Assembly (NCBI RefSeq): GCF_010728925.1
Contig: NZ_AP022608.1
Location: 1,550,001 to 1,614,000, forward strand
DNA length: 64,000 bases
Direction of reading: 5' to 3'
DNA from: Mycolicibacterium gadium
GTDB lineage: Bacteria; Actinomycetota; Actinomycetes; Mycobacteriales; Mycobacteriaceae
Below, piece by piece: positions 19,911 to 29,613 of this stretch. Under the pieces are notes generated by a model, which was not told the DNA's origin, did not search any database, and was given only the letters and a program-made list of their open reading frames with translations. Every line of letters begins with the position of its first letter. Positions within the stretch are counted from its first letter, which is position 1. A program made the position numbers and the translations under genes.

Positions 19911-20300
19911 TCACCTGAACAACTCCCCGTCCAGGTAAAACCACCGACGGGCCCGAACGGCGAAGCGGGACCGCTCATGTAGCGTCCCGCTTCGTCTGTT
20001 CTGTCGGTAGTGCGCACGGAATTCGACCTCGCCCGAATCATCGCCGGCGCGGCCGGCGACGGTGTCCACGATCTCCAGCCCGGTCCACGTCAGTGCGGGC
20101 TCCGGCGTCAGCTCCGAGGGGCGTGTCCTCGGGTGCCACGTCTGCCAGACATAGCCGAGGTTGTCGACGGTAAAGGCGCTATAGCGTGACCGCATCAATT
20201 GTTCGGCCGTTTCGGCCTGGCGTTCGCCCAGGTGCAGCGGTAGGCAACAGCGTCCGAACAGCAGTTCCGAACCGCAGGGACACAACGCGGCCGGATCCAT
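19911..20300 (-). CDS. YchJ/UPF0225-type SEC-C motif protein
   Basis: 129 residues if started at the ATG at 20300; the frame extends to 20369, but family members begin just before the cysteine motif. The zinc-binding SEC-C motif CPCGSELLFGRCC is at residues 7-19, followed by the NTF2-like YchJ core (AEQLMRSRYSAFTVDN, YVWQTWHPRT, EVEFRAHYR). It starts immediately after the stop of convergent ald. Family function is unknown. Confidence 0.8.
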   Translation of the reverse strand: MDPAALCPCGSELLFGRCCLPLHLGERQAETAEQLMRSRYSAFTVDNLGYVWQTWHPRTRPSELTPEPALTWTGLEIVDTVAGRAGDDSGEVEFRAHYRQNRRSGTLHERSRFAVRARRWFYLDGELFR

Positions 20301-20447
20301 GCCCACAGTGTGCCAAGCCGACTTTGCTGCGATATAGGGGTCCCTGAGGGCTGCATCGTAGGGCTTCACCCGATTCCTTCCGCGGGCGGCTTCGATACCG
20401 TTGGTCCAGCTTCAGGTGCTCCACACACCCCGCAAGCAGTCGTCTGT

Positions 20448-20489
20448 CCAGGCACACCCGGACTACCCGGGGGGGACCGGGTGTCCTGG
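20448..20489 (-). terminator. Strong hairpin just after the beta-lactamase gene
   Basis: CCAGG(c)ACACCCGG (20448-20461) pairs with CCGGGTGTCCTGG (20477-20489): 13 base pairs with one bulged base and a 15-nt loop. It starts 11 nt past the bla stop on the minus strand. There is no T-run, so it would be a hairpin-only mycobacterial terminator or an mRNA 3'-end stabiliser. The remaining part of the gap (20301-20447) shows nothing further. Confidence 0.5.
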
Positions 20490-20499
20490 TCAGCGGCGT

Positions 20500-21417
20500 C
20501 TAGGCGAGCAGCGTCGGCAGCACCAGCGCCGTGGTCTCCCCGATGAGCGGGCGCATGTTCGCCGTGTGGGGATCATCGGCTTGCGACCGCGTCATGATCG
20601 CGAGCAGGACGCGTTGGCCGTCTGGCCCGTACGCGATACCGACGTCGTTGGTGGTGCCGTAGTCCCCGCTGCCGGTCTTGTCGGCACTGGTCCAGTCCGG
20701 CGGCAAACCCGCCCGCATGCTCGACGTCTGATTGGCACGCATCCAGTCCTCGAGCAGGCGGCGTTGAGGTGGCGCGAGGACGTCTCCCTCGAGCATCGCG
20801 CGATAACCCCAACCGAGCGCCTCTGGTGTGCTGGTGTCCCGCGGATCCCCCGGCGTCGCAGAGTTCAGCTCTGTCTCCCAGCGGTCCAGACGCGTCTGTC
20901 GGTCCCCGATGCTGCGCGCGAACGCGGTGATCGCAGGCGGCCCGCCAATCCTGCTGAGCAGCAGGTTCGCCGCGGCGTTGTCACTCTGCTGCAGCGTGGC
21001 CTGGCACAGCTCGGCGAGCGTCATCTCGCTGCCTGCGCGCGGTCCGGTGACGGGTGAATTCGGCAGGATCTGAGCCGGGTCGACGAACATCCTGTCGTCG
21101 AGCGAGAGCTCGCCGTGCTGAGCCATCTGCAATACGCGCGCTGAGGCATACCCTTTGAACACCGAACACAGGGCAAATTGATCCTGTGCGCGGTGTGCAA
21201 CGGTCTTGTTTGACAACAGGTTTGAAGCGAACAGCCCGATAGCGGCGTTGTGGCGTTGCTCTAGACCCTGCAGGGATGCCTCGATGGACGACGGCGGCTG
21301 TGCCGTCGCGTTACGTGGCGCGGATGCGGCCACTGCGGCGAGCGTCAACCCACCGAGCAGAACGTTTCGTCTAGACAGTTGCTGGATGTCGGCGCCGGAG
21401 CGCCTCAGTCGAGTCAT
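20500..21417 (-). CDS. Class A beta-lactamase with Tat signal
   Basis: 305 residues. The N terminus has a twin-arginine signal ([19 protein letters not shown], about 15-33), so it is exported folded. All class A motifs are present: Ser85-V-F-Lys88, Ser145-Asp-Asn147, Glu181 with the following LN (E166 motif), and Lys247-Thr-Gly249. It should hydrolyse penicillins or cephalosporins in the periplasm. It lies 18 bp behind pepR in the same direction, an unusual place, and ends in a strong hairpin. M. tuberculosis blaC is elsewhere. Confidence 0.92.
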   Translation of the reverse strand: MTRLRRSGADIQQLSRRNVLLGGLTLAAVAASAPRNATAQPPSSIEASLQGLEQRHNAAIGLFASNLLSNKTVAHRAQDQFALCSVFKGYASARVLQMAQHGELSLDDRMFVDPAQILPNSPVTGPRAGSEMTLAELCQATLQQSDNAAANLLLSRIGGPPAITAFARSIGDRQTRLDRWETELNSATPGDPRDTSTPEALGWGYRAMLEGDVLAPPQRRLLEDWMRANQTSSMRAGLPPDWTSADKTGSGDYGTTNDVGIAYGPDGQRVLLAIMTRSQADDPHTANMRPLIGETTALVLPTLLA

Positions 21418-21435
21418 CGACCCCAGCCTAGGCGA

Positions 21436-22788
21436 TCAGCGTGTGATGGCCCGAAGCGGCTGTGGCAGCATCCTTTTCGAAGTTTGCGGACCGAGAACTG
21501 CGCCACCGTATTGCCGGGTCAGCAGTTTGCGCGCGACGGTGTTCACCTCGTCTAGCGTCACTGCTTCGATCCTGGATAGGGTGTCGGCGATCGTGCGATG
21601 CGCGCCATAGTTCAGCTCGCTTCGGCCGATCCTGTTCATTCGGGAACCCGAATCCTCCAGTCCGAGCACCAGTCCGCCACGCATCGAGCCCTTCGCGATC
21701 CGGTACTCGGTCTCGGTGATGCCGTCACGGGCCACGTCCTCGAGCACATCGACGGTCACCCGGACGACTTCTGCGAAGCGCTCGGGAAGGCACGCGGCAT
21801 AGATCGACAGCGCACCGCTGTCAGCAAACGTGTCCACCGTCGAATAGACCGAGTACGCAAGCCCACGGGTTTCCCGAATCTGTTGGAATAGACGTGAACT
21901 CAGGCCACCACCCAAAGCGGTGTTGAGCACCGACAATGCCCACCGATGCTCCCAGTGCCTGCCCGGTGTCCGGACGCCCAGCGACAGGTGGGTCTGCTCG
22001 GCGTCTTTGTTGACGATCTCCAACGTCGGCCGGCCCGTGACGCGACCGGTGCCCTTGCGCGGGGCCACCGGCTTGTGGCCGCGCACCAGGCGAGGACCGA
22101 AGTGTTCACGCACCAGCGACACGACCTCGTGGTGGTCCACATTTCCCGCGACCGCCATCACCATCCGCTCCGGCGTATAGCGGCGCATGTGGAACGAATG
22201 CAGTTGCGTCCTGGTCATGGACGCGATGGACTCCGCGCTGCCGATCACCGGCCGCCCGACAGGATGCGCGCCGAACATCGCCGACAGGAAGACGTCGCCG
22301 AGGGTGTCCTCGGGATCGTCGTCGCGCATCGCGATCTCCTCGAGCACGACGGCACGCTCGATCTCGACATCGTCTGCGGCACAACGCCCCCGCAGCACCA
22401 CGTCGGCCACCAGGTCGACGGCCAATTCGAGGTCGGTGTCGAGCACATGCGCGTAGTAGCACGTGTGCTCACGGGCGGTGAACGCGTTCAGCTCGCCCCC
22501 GACAGCGTCCACCGCCTGCGCGATATCGACCGCGGATCGCGTCGGCGTCGACTTGAACAGCAGGTGCTCCAGGAAGTGCGCCGCACCGGCCACGCTGGGT
22601 CCCTCGTCACGGGACCCGACGTCGACCCACACCCCCACCGATGCCGAATGCACCGACGGGACGTACTCGGTGACCACGCGCAGGCCACCGGGTAATACGG
22701 TGCGCCGCACCTTGGAAAGGTCTCGAGTAGATGATTCCTTGTTGTCTGCGCCGCGACGCAAAGCCCTAGCTCGTGGCTGCTGCGGCAT
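21436..22788 (-). CDS. pepR: M16 zinc peptidase PepR
   Basis: 450 residues from the ATG at 22788; another ATG at 22803 is possible. Both overlap the end of pnp, as in M. tuberculosis. Inverted zinc motif His71-x-x-Glu74-His75 (HFLEH), with the third ligand at Glu151 in the VVLEEIAM segment, and the second homologous domain ([21 protein letters not shown]) is intact. Processing-peptidase-like enzymes of this type sit next to pnp in many bacteria. It is co-transcribed with pnp upstream and bla downstream. Confidence 0.92.
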   Translation of the reverse strand: MPQQPRARALRRGADNKESSTRDLSKVRRTVLPGGLRVVTEYVPSVHSASVGVWVDVGSRDEGPSVAGAAHFLEHLLFKSTPTRSAVDIAQAVDAVGGELNAFTAREHTCYYAHVLDTDLELAVDLVADVVLRGRCAADDVEIERAVVLEEIAMRDDDPEDTLGDVFLSAMFGAHPVGRPVIGSAESIASMTRTQLHSFHMRRYTPERMVMAVAGNVDHHEVVSLVREHFGPRLVRGHKPVAPRKGTGRVTGRPTLEIVNKDAEQTHLSLGVRTPGRHWEHRWALSVLNTALGGGLSSRLFQQIRETRGLAYSVYSTVDTFADSGALSIYAACLPERFAEVVRVTVDVLEDVARDGITETEYRIAKGSMRGGLVLGLEDSGSRMNRIGRSELNYGAHRTIADTLSRIEAVTLDEVNTVARKLLTRQYGGAVLGPQTSKRMLPQPLRAITR

Positions 22789-25021
22789 CTGCTGGCGCGG
22801 CATCAGGGGATGCTTCAGCTGCTTCGTCTTCGGCGACGAGGACCAGCGAGATCTTTCCACGGTTGTCGATGTCGGCGATCTCGACGCGCAGCTTGTCGCC
22901 GACCTTCACCACGTCCTCGACCTTGGCGATCCGCTTGCCGCGGCCCAGCTTGGAGATGTGCACCAAGCCGTCCCGGCCCGGAAGCAGCGATACGAACGCA
23001 CCGAAATCGGTCGTCTTCACCACCGTTCCGAGGAACCTCTCACCAATCTTGGGCAGCTGCGGGTTGGCGATCGCGTTGATCTTGTCGATGGCAGCCTGTG
23101 CCGCTTCGCCGTTGGAGGCGCCGACGAACACGGTGCCGTCGTCCTCGATCGAGATCGACGCACCGGTCTCCTCGGTGATCGAGTTGATCATCTTGCCCTT
23201 GGGCCCGATGACCTCGCCGATCTTGTCGACCGGCACCTTGATCGTGGTGATCCGCGGTGCATACGGGCTCATCTCGTCGGGCTCGTCGATGGCCTCGGCC
23301 ATCACCTCAAGAATCGTCAGGCGCGCGTCCTTGGCCTGCGCCAGCGCGCCGGCCAGCACCTGCGACGGGATGCCGTCGAGCTTGGTGTCCAGCTGCAGCG
23401 CGGTGACGAACTCCTTGGTACCGGCGCACTTGAAGTCCATGTCGCCGAACGCATCCTCGGCGCCGAGGATGTCGGTGAGGGTGACGAACCGTCGCTCGAT
23501 CCCGCCGCCGTCAACTGCGACGTCGTCGGATACGAGACCCATCGCGATACCGGCGACCGGGGCCTTCAGCGGCACACCGGCGTTCAGCAGCGACAGGGTC
23601 GACGCACATACCGAACCCATCGACGTCGAGCCGTTGGAGCCCAGTGCCTCCGACACCTGGCGGATCGCGTACGGGAACTCCTCGACGCTGGGCAGCACGG
23701 GCATCAGGGCCCGCTCCGCAAGGGCGCCGTGGCCGATCTCGCGACGCTTGGGCGAACCGACGCGACCGGTCTCACCGGTCGAATACGGCGGGAAGTTGTA
23801 GTGATGCATGTACCGCTTGCTGGTCTCGGGGCCCAGCGAGTCGATCTGCTGAGCCATCTTGACCATGTCCAGCGTCGTGACACCCATGATCTGGGTCTCG
23901 CCGCGCTCGAACAGCGCGCTGCCATGCGCCCGCGGCACGACGGCCACCTCGGCGCTCAGAGCCCGGATATCGGTGATGCCGCGGCCGTCGATGCGGAAGT
24001 GGTCTGTCAGGATGCGCTGGCGCACAAGCTTTTTGGTGAGCGATCGGAATGCTGCGCCGATCTCCTTCTCGCGGCCGGCGTACTGGTCGGCCAACCGGTC
24101 GAGCACCTCGACCTTGATCTCGTTGGTGCGATCGTCGCGCTCTTCCTTACCCGCGATGGTCAGCGCCTTCGACAGCTCGTCAGTGGCCACCGCCGAGACG
24201 CTCTCGAACACGTCGTCCTGGTAGTCGGGGAACACCGGGTAGTCGGCCGTCGGCTTGGCGGCCTTCTCGGCGAGCGCCTCCTGCGCGGTGCACAGCGCAG
24301 CGATGAACGGCTTGGCGGCTTCGAGACCCTCGGCGACGACCGCCTCGGTCGGGGCACCCGCGCCACCGGCGACGAGCTCGATGACCTTGTCGGTCGCCTC
24401 GGCCTCGACCATCATGATCGCGACGTCATCGGCGGTTTTACGGCCGGCGACCACCATGTCGAACACGGCTCCCTCGAGCTGCTCGATGGTCGGGAACGCG
24501 ACCCACTGGCCGTCGATCAGCGCGACGCGCACGCCACCGACCGGGCCGGCGAACGGCAGACCGGAGATCTGGGTCGACGCCGACGCGGCGTTGATCGCCA
24601 GCACGTCGTACAGATCCTTGGGATCCAGGCTCATCACGGTGACGACGACCTGGATCTCGTTGCGCAGACCCGAAACGAAGGTCGGGCGCAGCGGCCGGTC
24701 GATGAGGCGGCAGGTAAGGATCGCGTCCGTCGACGGCCGGCCCTCACGGCGGAAGAACGAACCCGGGATGCGACCCGCGGCATACATCCGCTCCTCGACG
24801 TCGATGGTCAAGGGGAAGAAGTCGAAGTGGTCTTTGGGCTGCTTGCTGGCCGTGGTGGCCGACAGCAACATGGTCTCGTCGTCGAGATAGGCGACGACAG
24901 AGCCGGCGGCCTGCTTGGCAAGCCGGCCGGTCTCGAAACGGATGGTGCGGGAGCCGAAGCTCCCGTTGTCGATCACGGCGGTGGATTCGTACACGCCGTC
25001 TTCAAGTTCAACTACAGACAT
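22766..25021 (-). CDS. pnp: Polynucleotide phosphorylase / guanosine pentaphosphate synthetase
   Basis: 751 residues: two RNase PH domains (about 15-150 and 350-560), a KH domain with the [12 protein letters not shown] loop (near 615-626) and an S1 domain ([26 protein letters not shown], about 670-695), with an acidic Ala-rich tail. It degrades RNA 3'-5' with phosphate and adds tails. A 964-codon open frame on the opposite strand is a shadow. The 5' region (25022-25328) is unusually long. Confidence 0.95.
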   Translation of the reverse strand: MSVVELEDGVYESTAVIDNGSFGSRTIRFETGRLAKQAAGSVVAYLDDETMLLSATTASKQPKDHFDFFPLTIDVEERMYAAGRIPGSFFRREGRPSTDAILTCRLIDRPLRPTFVSGLRNEIQVVVTVMSLDPKDLYDVLAINAASASTQISGLPFAGPVGGVRVALIDGQWVAFPTIEQLEGAVFDMVVAGRKTADDVAIMMVEAEATDKVIELVAGGAGAPTEAVVAEGLEAAKPFIAALCTAQEALAEKAAKPTADYPVFPDYQDDVFESVSAVATDELSKALTIAGKEERDDRTNEIKVEVLDRLADQYAGREKEIGAAFRSLTKKLVRQRILTDHFRIDGRGITDIRALSAEVAVVPRAHGSALFERGETQIMGVTTLDMVKMAQQIDSLGPETSKRYMHHYNFPPYSTGETGRVGSPKRREIGHGALAERALMPVLPSVEEFPYAIRQVSEALGSNGSTSMGSVCASTLSLLNAGVPLKAPVAGIAMGLVSDDVAVDGGGIERRFVTLTDILGAEDAFGDMDFKCAGTKEFVTALQLDTKLDGIPSQVLAGALAQAKDARLTILEVMAEAIDEPDEMSPYAPRITTIKVPVDKIGEVIGPKGKMINSITEETGASISIEDDGTVFVGASNGEAAQAAIDKINAIANPQLPKIGERFLGTVVKTTDFGAFVSLLPGRDGLVHISKLGRGKRIAKVEDVVKVGDKLRVEIADIDNRGKISLVLVAEDEAAEASPDAAPADAAAATS

Positions 25022-25328
25022 GGGTGTCCGTATGGCCTCTCTGGTTCACAGTCTTCACTGTTCAACTGTTTTCGCGTTGCCACAGAGGGTGAATCACCGG
25101 CCTCGACTGGGCCACGGCCATCGATCGAAGCTGTCGGGTATCGGACCCGGCAACCACTACCGAAGACCGTGCGATCGGGCATGTCGTTGATCCAGCACAT
25201 CCGATGTGACACGCGGGAACGGCGCTCGCGGAACTGCGATCACCGCACCCGAACATTCGAGCCGAAACCGGCTGTCGAACTCAGCCATCCTACATTGCAG
25301 CAGGTACGGCCCGAAATCCGCCGGACCC
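25022..25328. other. Non-coding gap between lppU stop and pnp start (leader of pnp)
   Basis: 307 bp with no credible gene. It must hold the pnp promoter and 5' leader on the minus strand. I see short repeats of AACAGT near the pnp start (about 25055-25070) and a possible -10 TAGGAT (complement of 25286-25291), but nothing decisive. No riboswitch class was recognised. Confidence 0.3.
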
Positions 25329-25820
25329 TCAGGCCACATCCTCCACGCATACGGTGAAGTTGCGCTCGTCGTAGGGATAGCCGACGCCGCTTGCGCACTG
25401 GTCGACGTTGGCGACGTTCTCCAGCACCTCGGTGGCGCGTTGCCGGTTGGGCACCGAGGAATCGTCGCAGTCGACCCGCAGCGGATCCTTGTCGTTGTTC
25501 GGATCGATGCTCATGCAGTCGCCGACCACCCAGTCGATATCCATGCAGATCGTGGTGCTGGTATCGGAGAACGTGCCCTTCATCGAGTAGTAAGAGTCGA
25601 CGTCCGCCGGGCAATGATCGCTGTCTTCGGCCGTAGCGGCCACCTTGAAGTTGGACTCCGAGGTTCCGCACTCGACCCTGGTCACTTCCGGCCGCTCCGG
25701 GGTGCCACCCGTCTTCAGGCAGTCCCCTACCGCGAGATCCGTCGCGGATGAGGAAGAACACCCCGTCAAACCACCCAAAACGACGATCGCCGCTACGACG
25801 ATCGCGGGCAGGTTCCGCAC
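25329..25820 (-). CDS. lppU: LppU-like lipoprotein
   Basis: 163 residues from a GTG at 25820 that leaves a 10-bp gap from rpsO; an ATG at 25847 would overlap rpsO. Signal peptide followed by the lipobox LTGC (about residues 17-20), then a secreted domain with regularly placed cysteines (VGDCLK, VECGTSESNFKV, HCPADVDSYYS, TTICMDIDWVVGDCMS). The pattern and position between rpsO and pnp match LppU (Rv2784c). Role unknown; anchored to the outer face of the membrane. Confidence 0.85.
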   Translation of the reverse strand: MRNLPAIVVAAIVVLGGLTGCSSSSATDLAVGDCLKTGGTPERPEVTRVECGTSESNFKVAATAEDSDHCPADVDSYYSMKGTFSDTSTTICMDIDWVVGDCMSIDPNNDKDPLRVDCDDSSVPNRQRATEVLENVANVDQCASGVGYPYDERNFTVCVEDVA

Positions 25821-25830
25821 CCGCGTCGCG

Positions 25831-26100
25831 TCAGCGACGCAGCCCAAGGCGCTCGATCAACGAGCGATAGCGCGCCACGTCGACCTGCGCGACGTACTTG
25901 AGCAGGCGGCGGCGACGGCCGACCAGCAGCAGCAGACCACGTCGCGAGTGGTGGTCGTGCTTGTGCATCTTCAGATGCTCGGTCAGGTCAGCGATGCGCT
26001 TGGTCAGCAGCGCGACCTGAGCCTCCGGCGAGCCGGTGTCGGTGTCATGCAGGCCGTACTCGCCCAGAATGGTCTTTTTCTGTTCGACAGTGAGCGCCAC
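25831..26100 (-). CDS. rpsO: 30S ribosomal protein S15
   Basis: 89 residues, full length, with the rRNA-binding core [38 protein letters not shown] and [11 protein letters not shown]. The rpsO-pnp neighbourhood is conserved across bacteria, here with lppU between them. The 159-bp gap up to ribF contains a GC-rich imperfect inverted repeat (CGGCCA...TGGCCG, about 26189-26217) but no gene. Confidence 0.97.
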   Translation of the reverse strand: MALTVEQKKTILGEYGLHDTDTGSPEAQVALLTKRIADLTEHLKMHKHDHHSRRGLLLLVGRRRRLLKYVAQVDVARYRSLIERLGLRR

Positions 26101-26259
26101 GAAACAACTCCATCTATTTCAGTCCGCGAACATGAGGCCTGGGCCCCCAAATAAGCGCAGCCACCGCGAACTGCAGCACACGCTCGGTCGGCCAGGAGTC
26201 TACCGCGCCGGTGGCCGAGCCGCGAAATCGAGCACGTCGCTGAGCTGCGAAATCGCAGG

Positions 26260-27243
26260 CTAATGCGCCGCCAGGATGGTGCGCGCCCGTTCGGTGTCGG
26301 CACCCATCGCGGTGACCAGCTCCTCGACCTTGGCGAATTTCTCCTGCCCGCGGATGCGCGCGACGAAATCGACCGCCACGTGCTGGCCGTACAGATCGGC
26401 GGACGTGTCGAGGACGAACGCCTCCACGGTGCGGGTGCGCCCCGAGAATGTGGGGTTGGTGCCGACCGAGACGGCTGCCTGGTAGCGCTCACCCGGGACG
26501 ACGGCGCCCGCGATGGGGCCGTGGCCGAGCACCGTGAACCATGCCGCGTAGACGCCGTCGGCGGGAATGGCCGAGTACATCGGCGGCGCCACATTGGCCG
26601 TCGGAAAGCCCAGGACCCTGCCGCGTCCGTCACCGCGGACCACGACACCCTCGACGCGGTGCGGACGTCCCAGAGCCTCGGTAGCGGCGACCATGTCACC
26701 TGCGTCGACGCAGGACCGGATGTAGGTCGACGAGAACGTGACGGTTTCCTCGCTGTTGGTGGCTGCGGCCTCAGATACCAGGGACATGCTCTCGACCGCG
26801 AAGCCGAACCGGTCACCCGCTTTGCGCAGCAGGTCGACGTTGCCGGCCGCCTTCTTGCCGAACGTGAAGTTCTCCCCGACCACGACCTCGACGACGTGCA
26901 GCCGCTCGACCAGCAGTTCGTGGACATAGCGCTCGGGTGTGAGCTTCATGAAATCCGAGGTGAACGGCATAACCAGGAATACGTCGATGCCCATGTCCTC
27001 GACCAACTCGGCGCGCCTGGTGAGTGTCGTGAGCTGGGCGGGATGACTGCCGGGGAAAACGACTTCCATGGGATGTGGGTCGAAGGTCATCAACACCGTC
27101 GGCACGCCGCGGGACCGGCCCGCCTTCACCGCGTGGTTGATCAGCTCCTGATGGCCTCGATGAACACCGTCGAACACGCCGATGGTGACGACACATCGGC
27201 CCCAGTCCGTCGGGATCTCGTCCTGTCCCCGCCAGCGCTGCAC
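26260..27243 (-). CDS. ribF: Bifunctional riboflavin kinase / FAD synthetase
   Basis: 327 residues. N-terminal FMN adenylyltransferase domain with the HIGH-like GVFDGVHRGHQ (about 22-32) and TFSSTYIRSCV; C-terminal flavokinase domain with GRGRVLGFPTANV (about 205-217) and the catalytic TVEAFVLD segment. It converts riboflavin to FMN and FAD, supplying the many flavoproteins in the cell. Upstream of rpsO, as in M. tuberculosis. Confidence 0.95.
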   Translation of the reverse strand: MQRWRGQDEIPTDWGRCVVTIGVFDGVHRGHQELINHAVKAGRSRGVPTVLMTFDPHPMEVVFPGSHPAQLTTLTRRAELVEDMGIDVFLVMPFTSDFMKLTPERYVHELLVERLHVVEVVVGENFTFGKKAAGNVDLLRKAGDRFGFAVESMSLVSEAAATNSEETVTFSSTYIRSCVDAGDMVAATEALGRPHRVEGVVVRGDGRGRVLGFPTANVAPPMYSAIPADGVYAAWFTVLGHGPIAGAVVPGERYQAAVSVGTNPTFSGRTRTVEAFVLDTSADLYGQHVAVDFVARIRGQEKFAKVEELVTAMGADTERARTILAAH

Positions 27244-27309
27244 AGCGCAAGCCTACGGCGCACGCGTCGCCACGGCCGCGCTAGATCGCCAGATCAGGTG
27301 ACAACTGCC

Positions 27310-27315
27310 TAAACT
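27310..27315 (+). promoter_or_regulatory. Candidate -10 TAAACT for a leaderless sirR mRNA
   Basis: TAAACT ends 8 nt before the GTG start at 27324, and no ribosome-binding site is visible. This suggests transcription starting at or next to the start codon. Prediction only. Confidence 0.4.
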
Positions 27316-27323
27316 TCGTAAGC

Positions 27324-28022
27324 GTGAACGGTGATCCGCGCGACTTGACGATGGTCGCCCAGGATTACCTGAAGGTGATCTGGACTGCCCAGGAGTGGTC
27401 GCACGAGAAGGTCAGCACCAAGATGTTGGCCGAGCGGCTCGGCGTATCCGCCAGTACGGCGTCGGAGTCGGTGCGCAAGCTGGCCGACCAGGGCCTGGTC
27501 GATCACGAGAAGTACGGCGCCGTGACACTGACCGACGCCGGCCGCGCGGCCGCTCTCGCGATGGTCCGCAGGCACCGGCTCATGGAGACCTTCCTTGTCC
27601 GCGAACTCGGATACAGCTGGGACGAGGTGCACGACGAGGCCGAGGTGCTCGAACACGCGGTGTCCGAGCGGATGCTCGAGCGCATCGACGCCAAGCTCGG
27701 CTATCCGACGCGCGACCCGCACGGCGATCCGATTCCCGCCTCCGACGGCCGGGTCCCCACCCCGGACGCCCGCCAGCTGTCGGTCTGCCGCGACGGTGAC
27801 ACCGGGACCGTCGCCCGGATTTCGGACTCCGACCCGGAGATGCTGCGGTATTTCGACAGTGTCGGCATCAGCCTGGACTCGCGGCTGCTGGTGCTGGCCC
27901 GCCGCGACTTTGCGGGCATGATCTCGGTGGCGGTCAAGTCCGCCGATGCGGGTGAACACGAAAAGGGTACGACCGTGGAGTTGGGAAGCCCTGCGGCAGA
28001 AGCTATTTGGGTGGTCGGCTAG
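27324..28022 (+). CDS. sirR: DtxR-family metalloregulator (SirR/MntR-like)
   Basis: 232 residues: winged helix (about 8-70, VSTKMLAERLGVSASTASESVRKLADQGLV), metal-binding dimerisation helices (MVRRHRLMETFLVRELGY, then VHDEAEVLEHAVS) and a C-terminal SH3/FeoA-like domain. The metal residues Glu/His in ELGY...EVLEH follow the MntR pattern, so manganese or iron is the likely co-repressor. It is orthologous in position to Rv2788. The GTG start at 27324 gives the family N terminus. Confidence 0.87.
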   Translation: MNGDPRDLTMVAQDYLKVIWTAQEWSHEKVSTKMLAERLGVSASTASESVRKLADQGLVDHEKYGAVTLTDAGRAAALAMVRRHRLMETFLVRELGYSWDEVHDEAEVLEHAVSERMLERIDAKLGYPTRDPHGDPIPASDGRVPTPDARQLSVCRDGDTGTVARISDSDPEMLRYFDSVGISLDSRLLVLARRDFAGMISVAVKSADAGEHEKGTTVELGSPAAEAIWVVG

Positions 28023-28054
28023 ATCGGCGCCATCAGTCGGCGTGCCCGCGACCG

Positions 28055-28936
28055 CTAGAGGGTGGCCGGTCGCAACACGACCACCGACTTGGTGCGGACC
28101 GCGTCGTCTCTCAGCAACGCGATGACCTGTCCGTCGGGCGAGGTCGCCGCGTAAACGCCCTCAACACCAGCGACTTTCAACGGCCGGCCATGGCGGGTGT
28201 CCTCGGTTTCCTCAGCCGACAGGTCGCGACGCGGGAACGCCAGCAGGCACGCCTCGTCGAGCGTGTACGACAGGCGCGGCCGTTCGGCGAGGTCCTCCAA
28301 ACCGGCGGCCTGATCCAGCTCGAACGTGCCGACCCTGGTCCGGCGCAGAGCGGTCAGGTGTCCACCGACGCCGAGCGCGGCACCGACATCGCGCGCCAGC
28401 GCGCGGATGTAGGTTCCGCTGGAGCAGTCCACTTCGACGTCCATGTCGACGAGATCGCCCTCGTGCCGGACGGATAGCACGTCGAACCGCGCGATACGCA
28501 CCCTGCGCGGGGCGAGCTCGACGGTTTGTCCCTCGCGGGCCAGCTTGTAGGCCCGCTGTCCAGCGACCTTGATGGCGCTCACTGCCGACGGAATCTGATC
28601 GATCTCACCGCGCAACGCAGCCACCGCTGTCTCGATCTGCGCCTCACCAACTCCAGTGGCCGAAACCGTCTGCAGCACTTCGCCTTCGGCATCTTCGGTC
28701 GATGTCGTCTGACCCAGCCGGATCGTCGCGGCATACGCCTTGTCGGTCGCCGTCAGCATGCCGAGGATCTTGGTGGCCCGTTCGATGCCGACCACCAGCA
28801 CCCCCGTGGCCATCGGGTCGAGAGTGCCCGCGTGACCAACCTTTCGGGTGCCGAAGATCCGCCGGCAGCGGCCCACCACGTCGTGGCTGGTCATCCCCGC
28901 CGGCTTGTCCACGATGACAAGACCAGCTTCGGTCAT
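28055..28936 (-). CDS. truB: tRNA pseudouridine-55 synthase
   Basis: 293 residues. The catalytic aspartate is Asp40 in [11 protein letters not shown], with the family motifs GMTSHDVV and [12 protein letters not shown]; a C-terminal PUA-like part follows. It makes pseudouridine 55 in the T-loop of tRNAs. Last gene of pptH-pptT-truB, overlapping pptT by four bases (ATGA). It is convergent with sirR, 32 bp apart. Confidence 0.95.
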   Translation of the reverse strand: MTEAGLVIVDKPAGMTSHDVVGRCRRIFGTRKVGHAGTLDPMATGVLVVGIERATKILGMLTATDKAYAATIRLGQTTSTEDAEGEVLQTVSATGVGEAQIETAVAALRGEIDQIPSAVSAIKVAGQRAYKLAREGQTVELAPRRVRIARFDVLSVRHEGDLVDMDVEVDCSSGTYIRALARDVGAALGVGGHLTALRRTRVGTFELDQAAGLEDLAERPRLSYTLDEACLLAFPRRDLSAEETEDTRHGRPLKVAGVEGVYAATSPDGQVIALLRDDAVRTKSVVVLRPATL

Positions 28937-29613
28937 AGCACGATCGCCGTGAGCGCGAGACCGTCACGTACCGACCACCGGCCCGCCAGCGTCTGCAACG
29001 GTGGCCCCGACGGTGCCGACGGGTCGATGAGGATCCGTGATTCGAATCCGCCCGCCGTGCCGGTGGCGTCGACGTCGAACGTGATGTGTGCGTCCTCGAA
29101 TCCCAGCCAGCGGTTCGTGACAGGGAACCACGCTTTGTAGGTGGCTTCCTTGGCACAGAACAGGATTCGGTCCCAATGCAGTCCGTATGGCAGTGCCTGT
29201 AACTCAGCGCGCTCCCCCGGCAGGCTGATGGCGTCGAGCACGCCTTTGGGGAGGACGTCGTGCGGCTCGGCGTCGATACCGACGGAGCGGATCGCGTCGT
29301 GCCGCGCCACGGCCGCGCCTCGGAAGCCCTCACAATGCGTGAGGCTGCCGACGACGCCGTTGGGCCAGCACGGTTCGCCCTTCTCCCCCTTGAGAATCGG
29401 TACGGGCGCGATACCGAGCTCGCCAAGCGCTTCCCGTGCGCAGTAACGCACGGTGACGAACTCGTTGCGCCGCTTGGCCACCGACTTCGCGATCAGCGGC
29501 TCTTCTTCAGGCAGCGGGGCGAGTTCCGGTGGGTCCGTGTACATCTCCGCCGCGGCCAGCGCATCGCCGTGCTCGGGCAGCACGCCGGAGAGCAGAGTCG
29601 CCATGACCGTCAT
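28933..29613 (-). CDS. pptT: 4'-phosphopantetheinyl transferase PptT
   Basis: 226 residues, the size of M. tuberculosis PptT (227). Start at 29613 overlaps the pptH stop by one base; the long upstream open frame belongs to the wrong frame of pptH. Mg-binding Asp114 and Glu116 (VGIDAEP) and Glu156 with Lys160 in FCAKEATYK are all present. It activates carrier proteins of polyketide and peptide synthases, including those for mycolate assembly and siderophores, and is essential in M. tuberculosis. Confidence 0.95.
   Translation of the reverse strand: MTVMATLLSGVLPEHGDALAAAEMYTDPPELAPLPEEEPLIAKSVAKRRNEFVTVRYCAREALGELGIAPVPILKGEKGEPCWPNGVVGSLTHCEGFRGAAVARHDAIRSVGIDAEPHDVLPKGVLDAISLPGERAELQALPYGLHWDRILFCAKEATYKAWFPVTNRWLGFEDAHITFDVDATGTAGGFESRILIDPSAPSGPPLQTLAGRWSVRDGLALTAIVL

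Noticed and set aside
22463..25357. 964-codon open frame on the plus strand, opposite pepR and pnp
   Set aside because: It is fully antisense to two well-identified genes, its translation is an Arg/Gly/His-rich mix with no domain, and long antisense frames are expected from GC-rich third codon positions.
26189..26217. Imperfect GC-rich hairpin between ribF and rpsO
   Set aside because: Six-base arms with a long loop in GC-rich DNA are common by chance, and no T-run follows.
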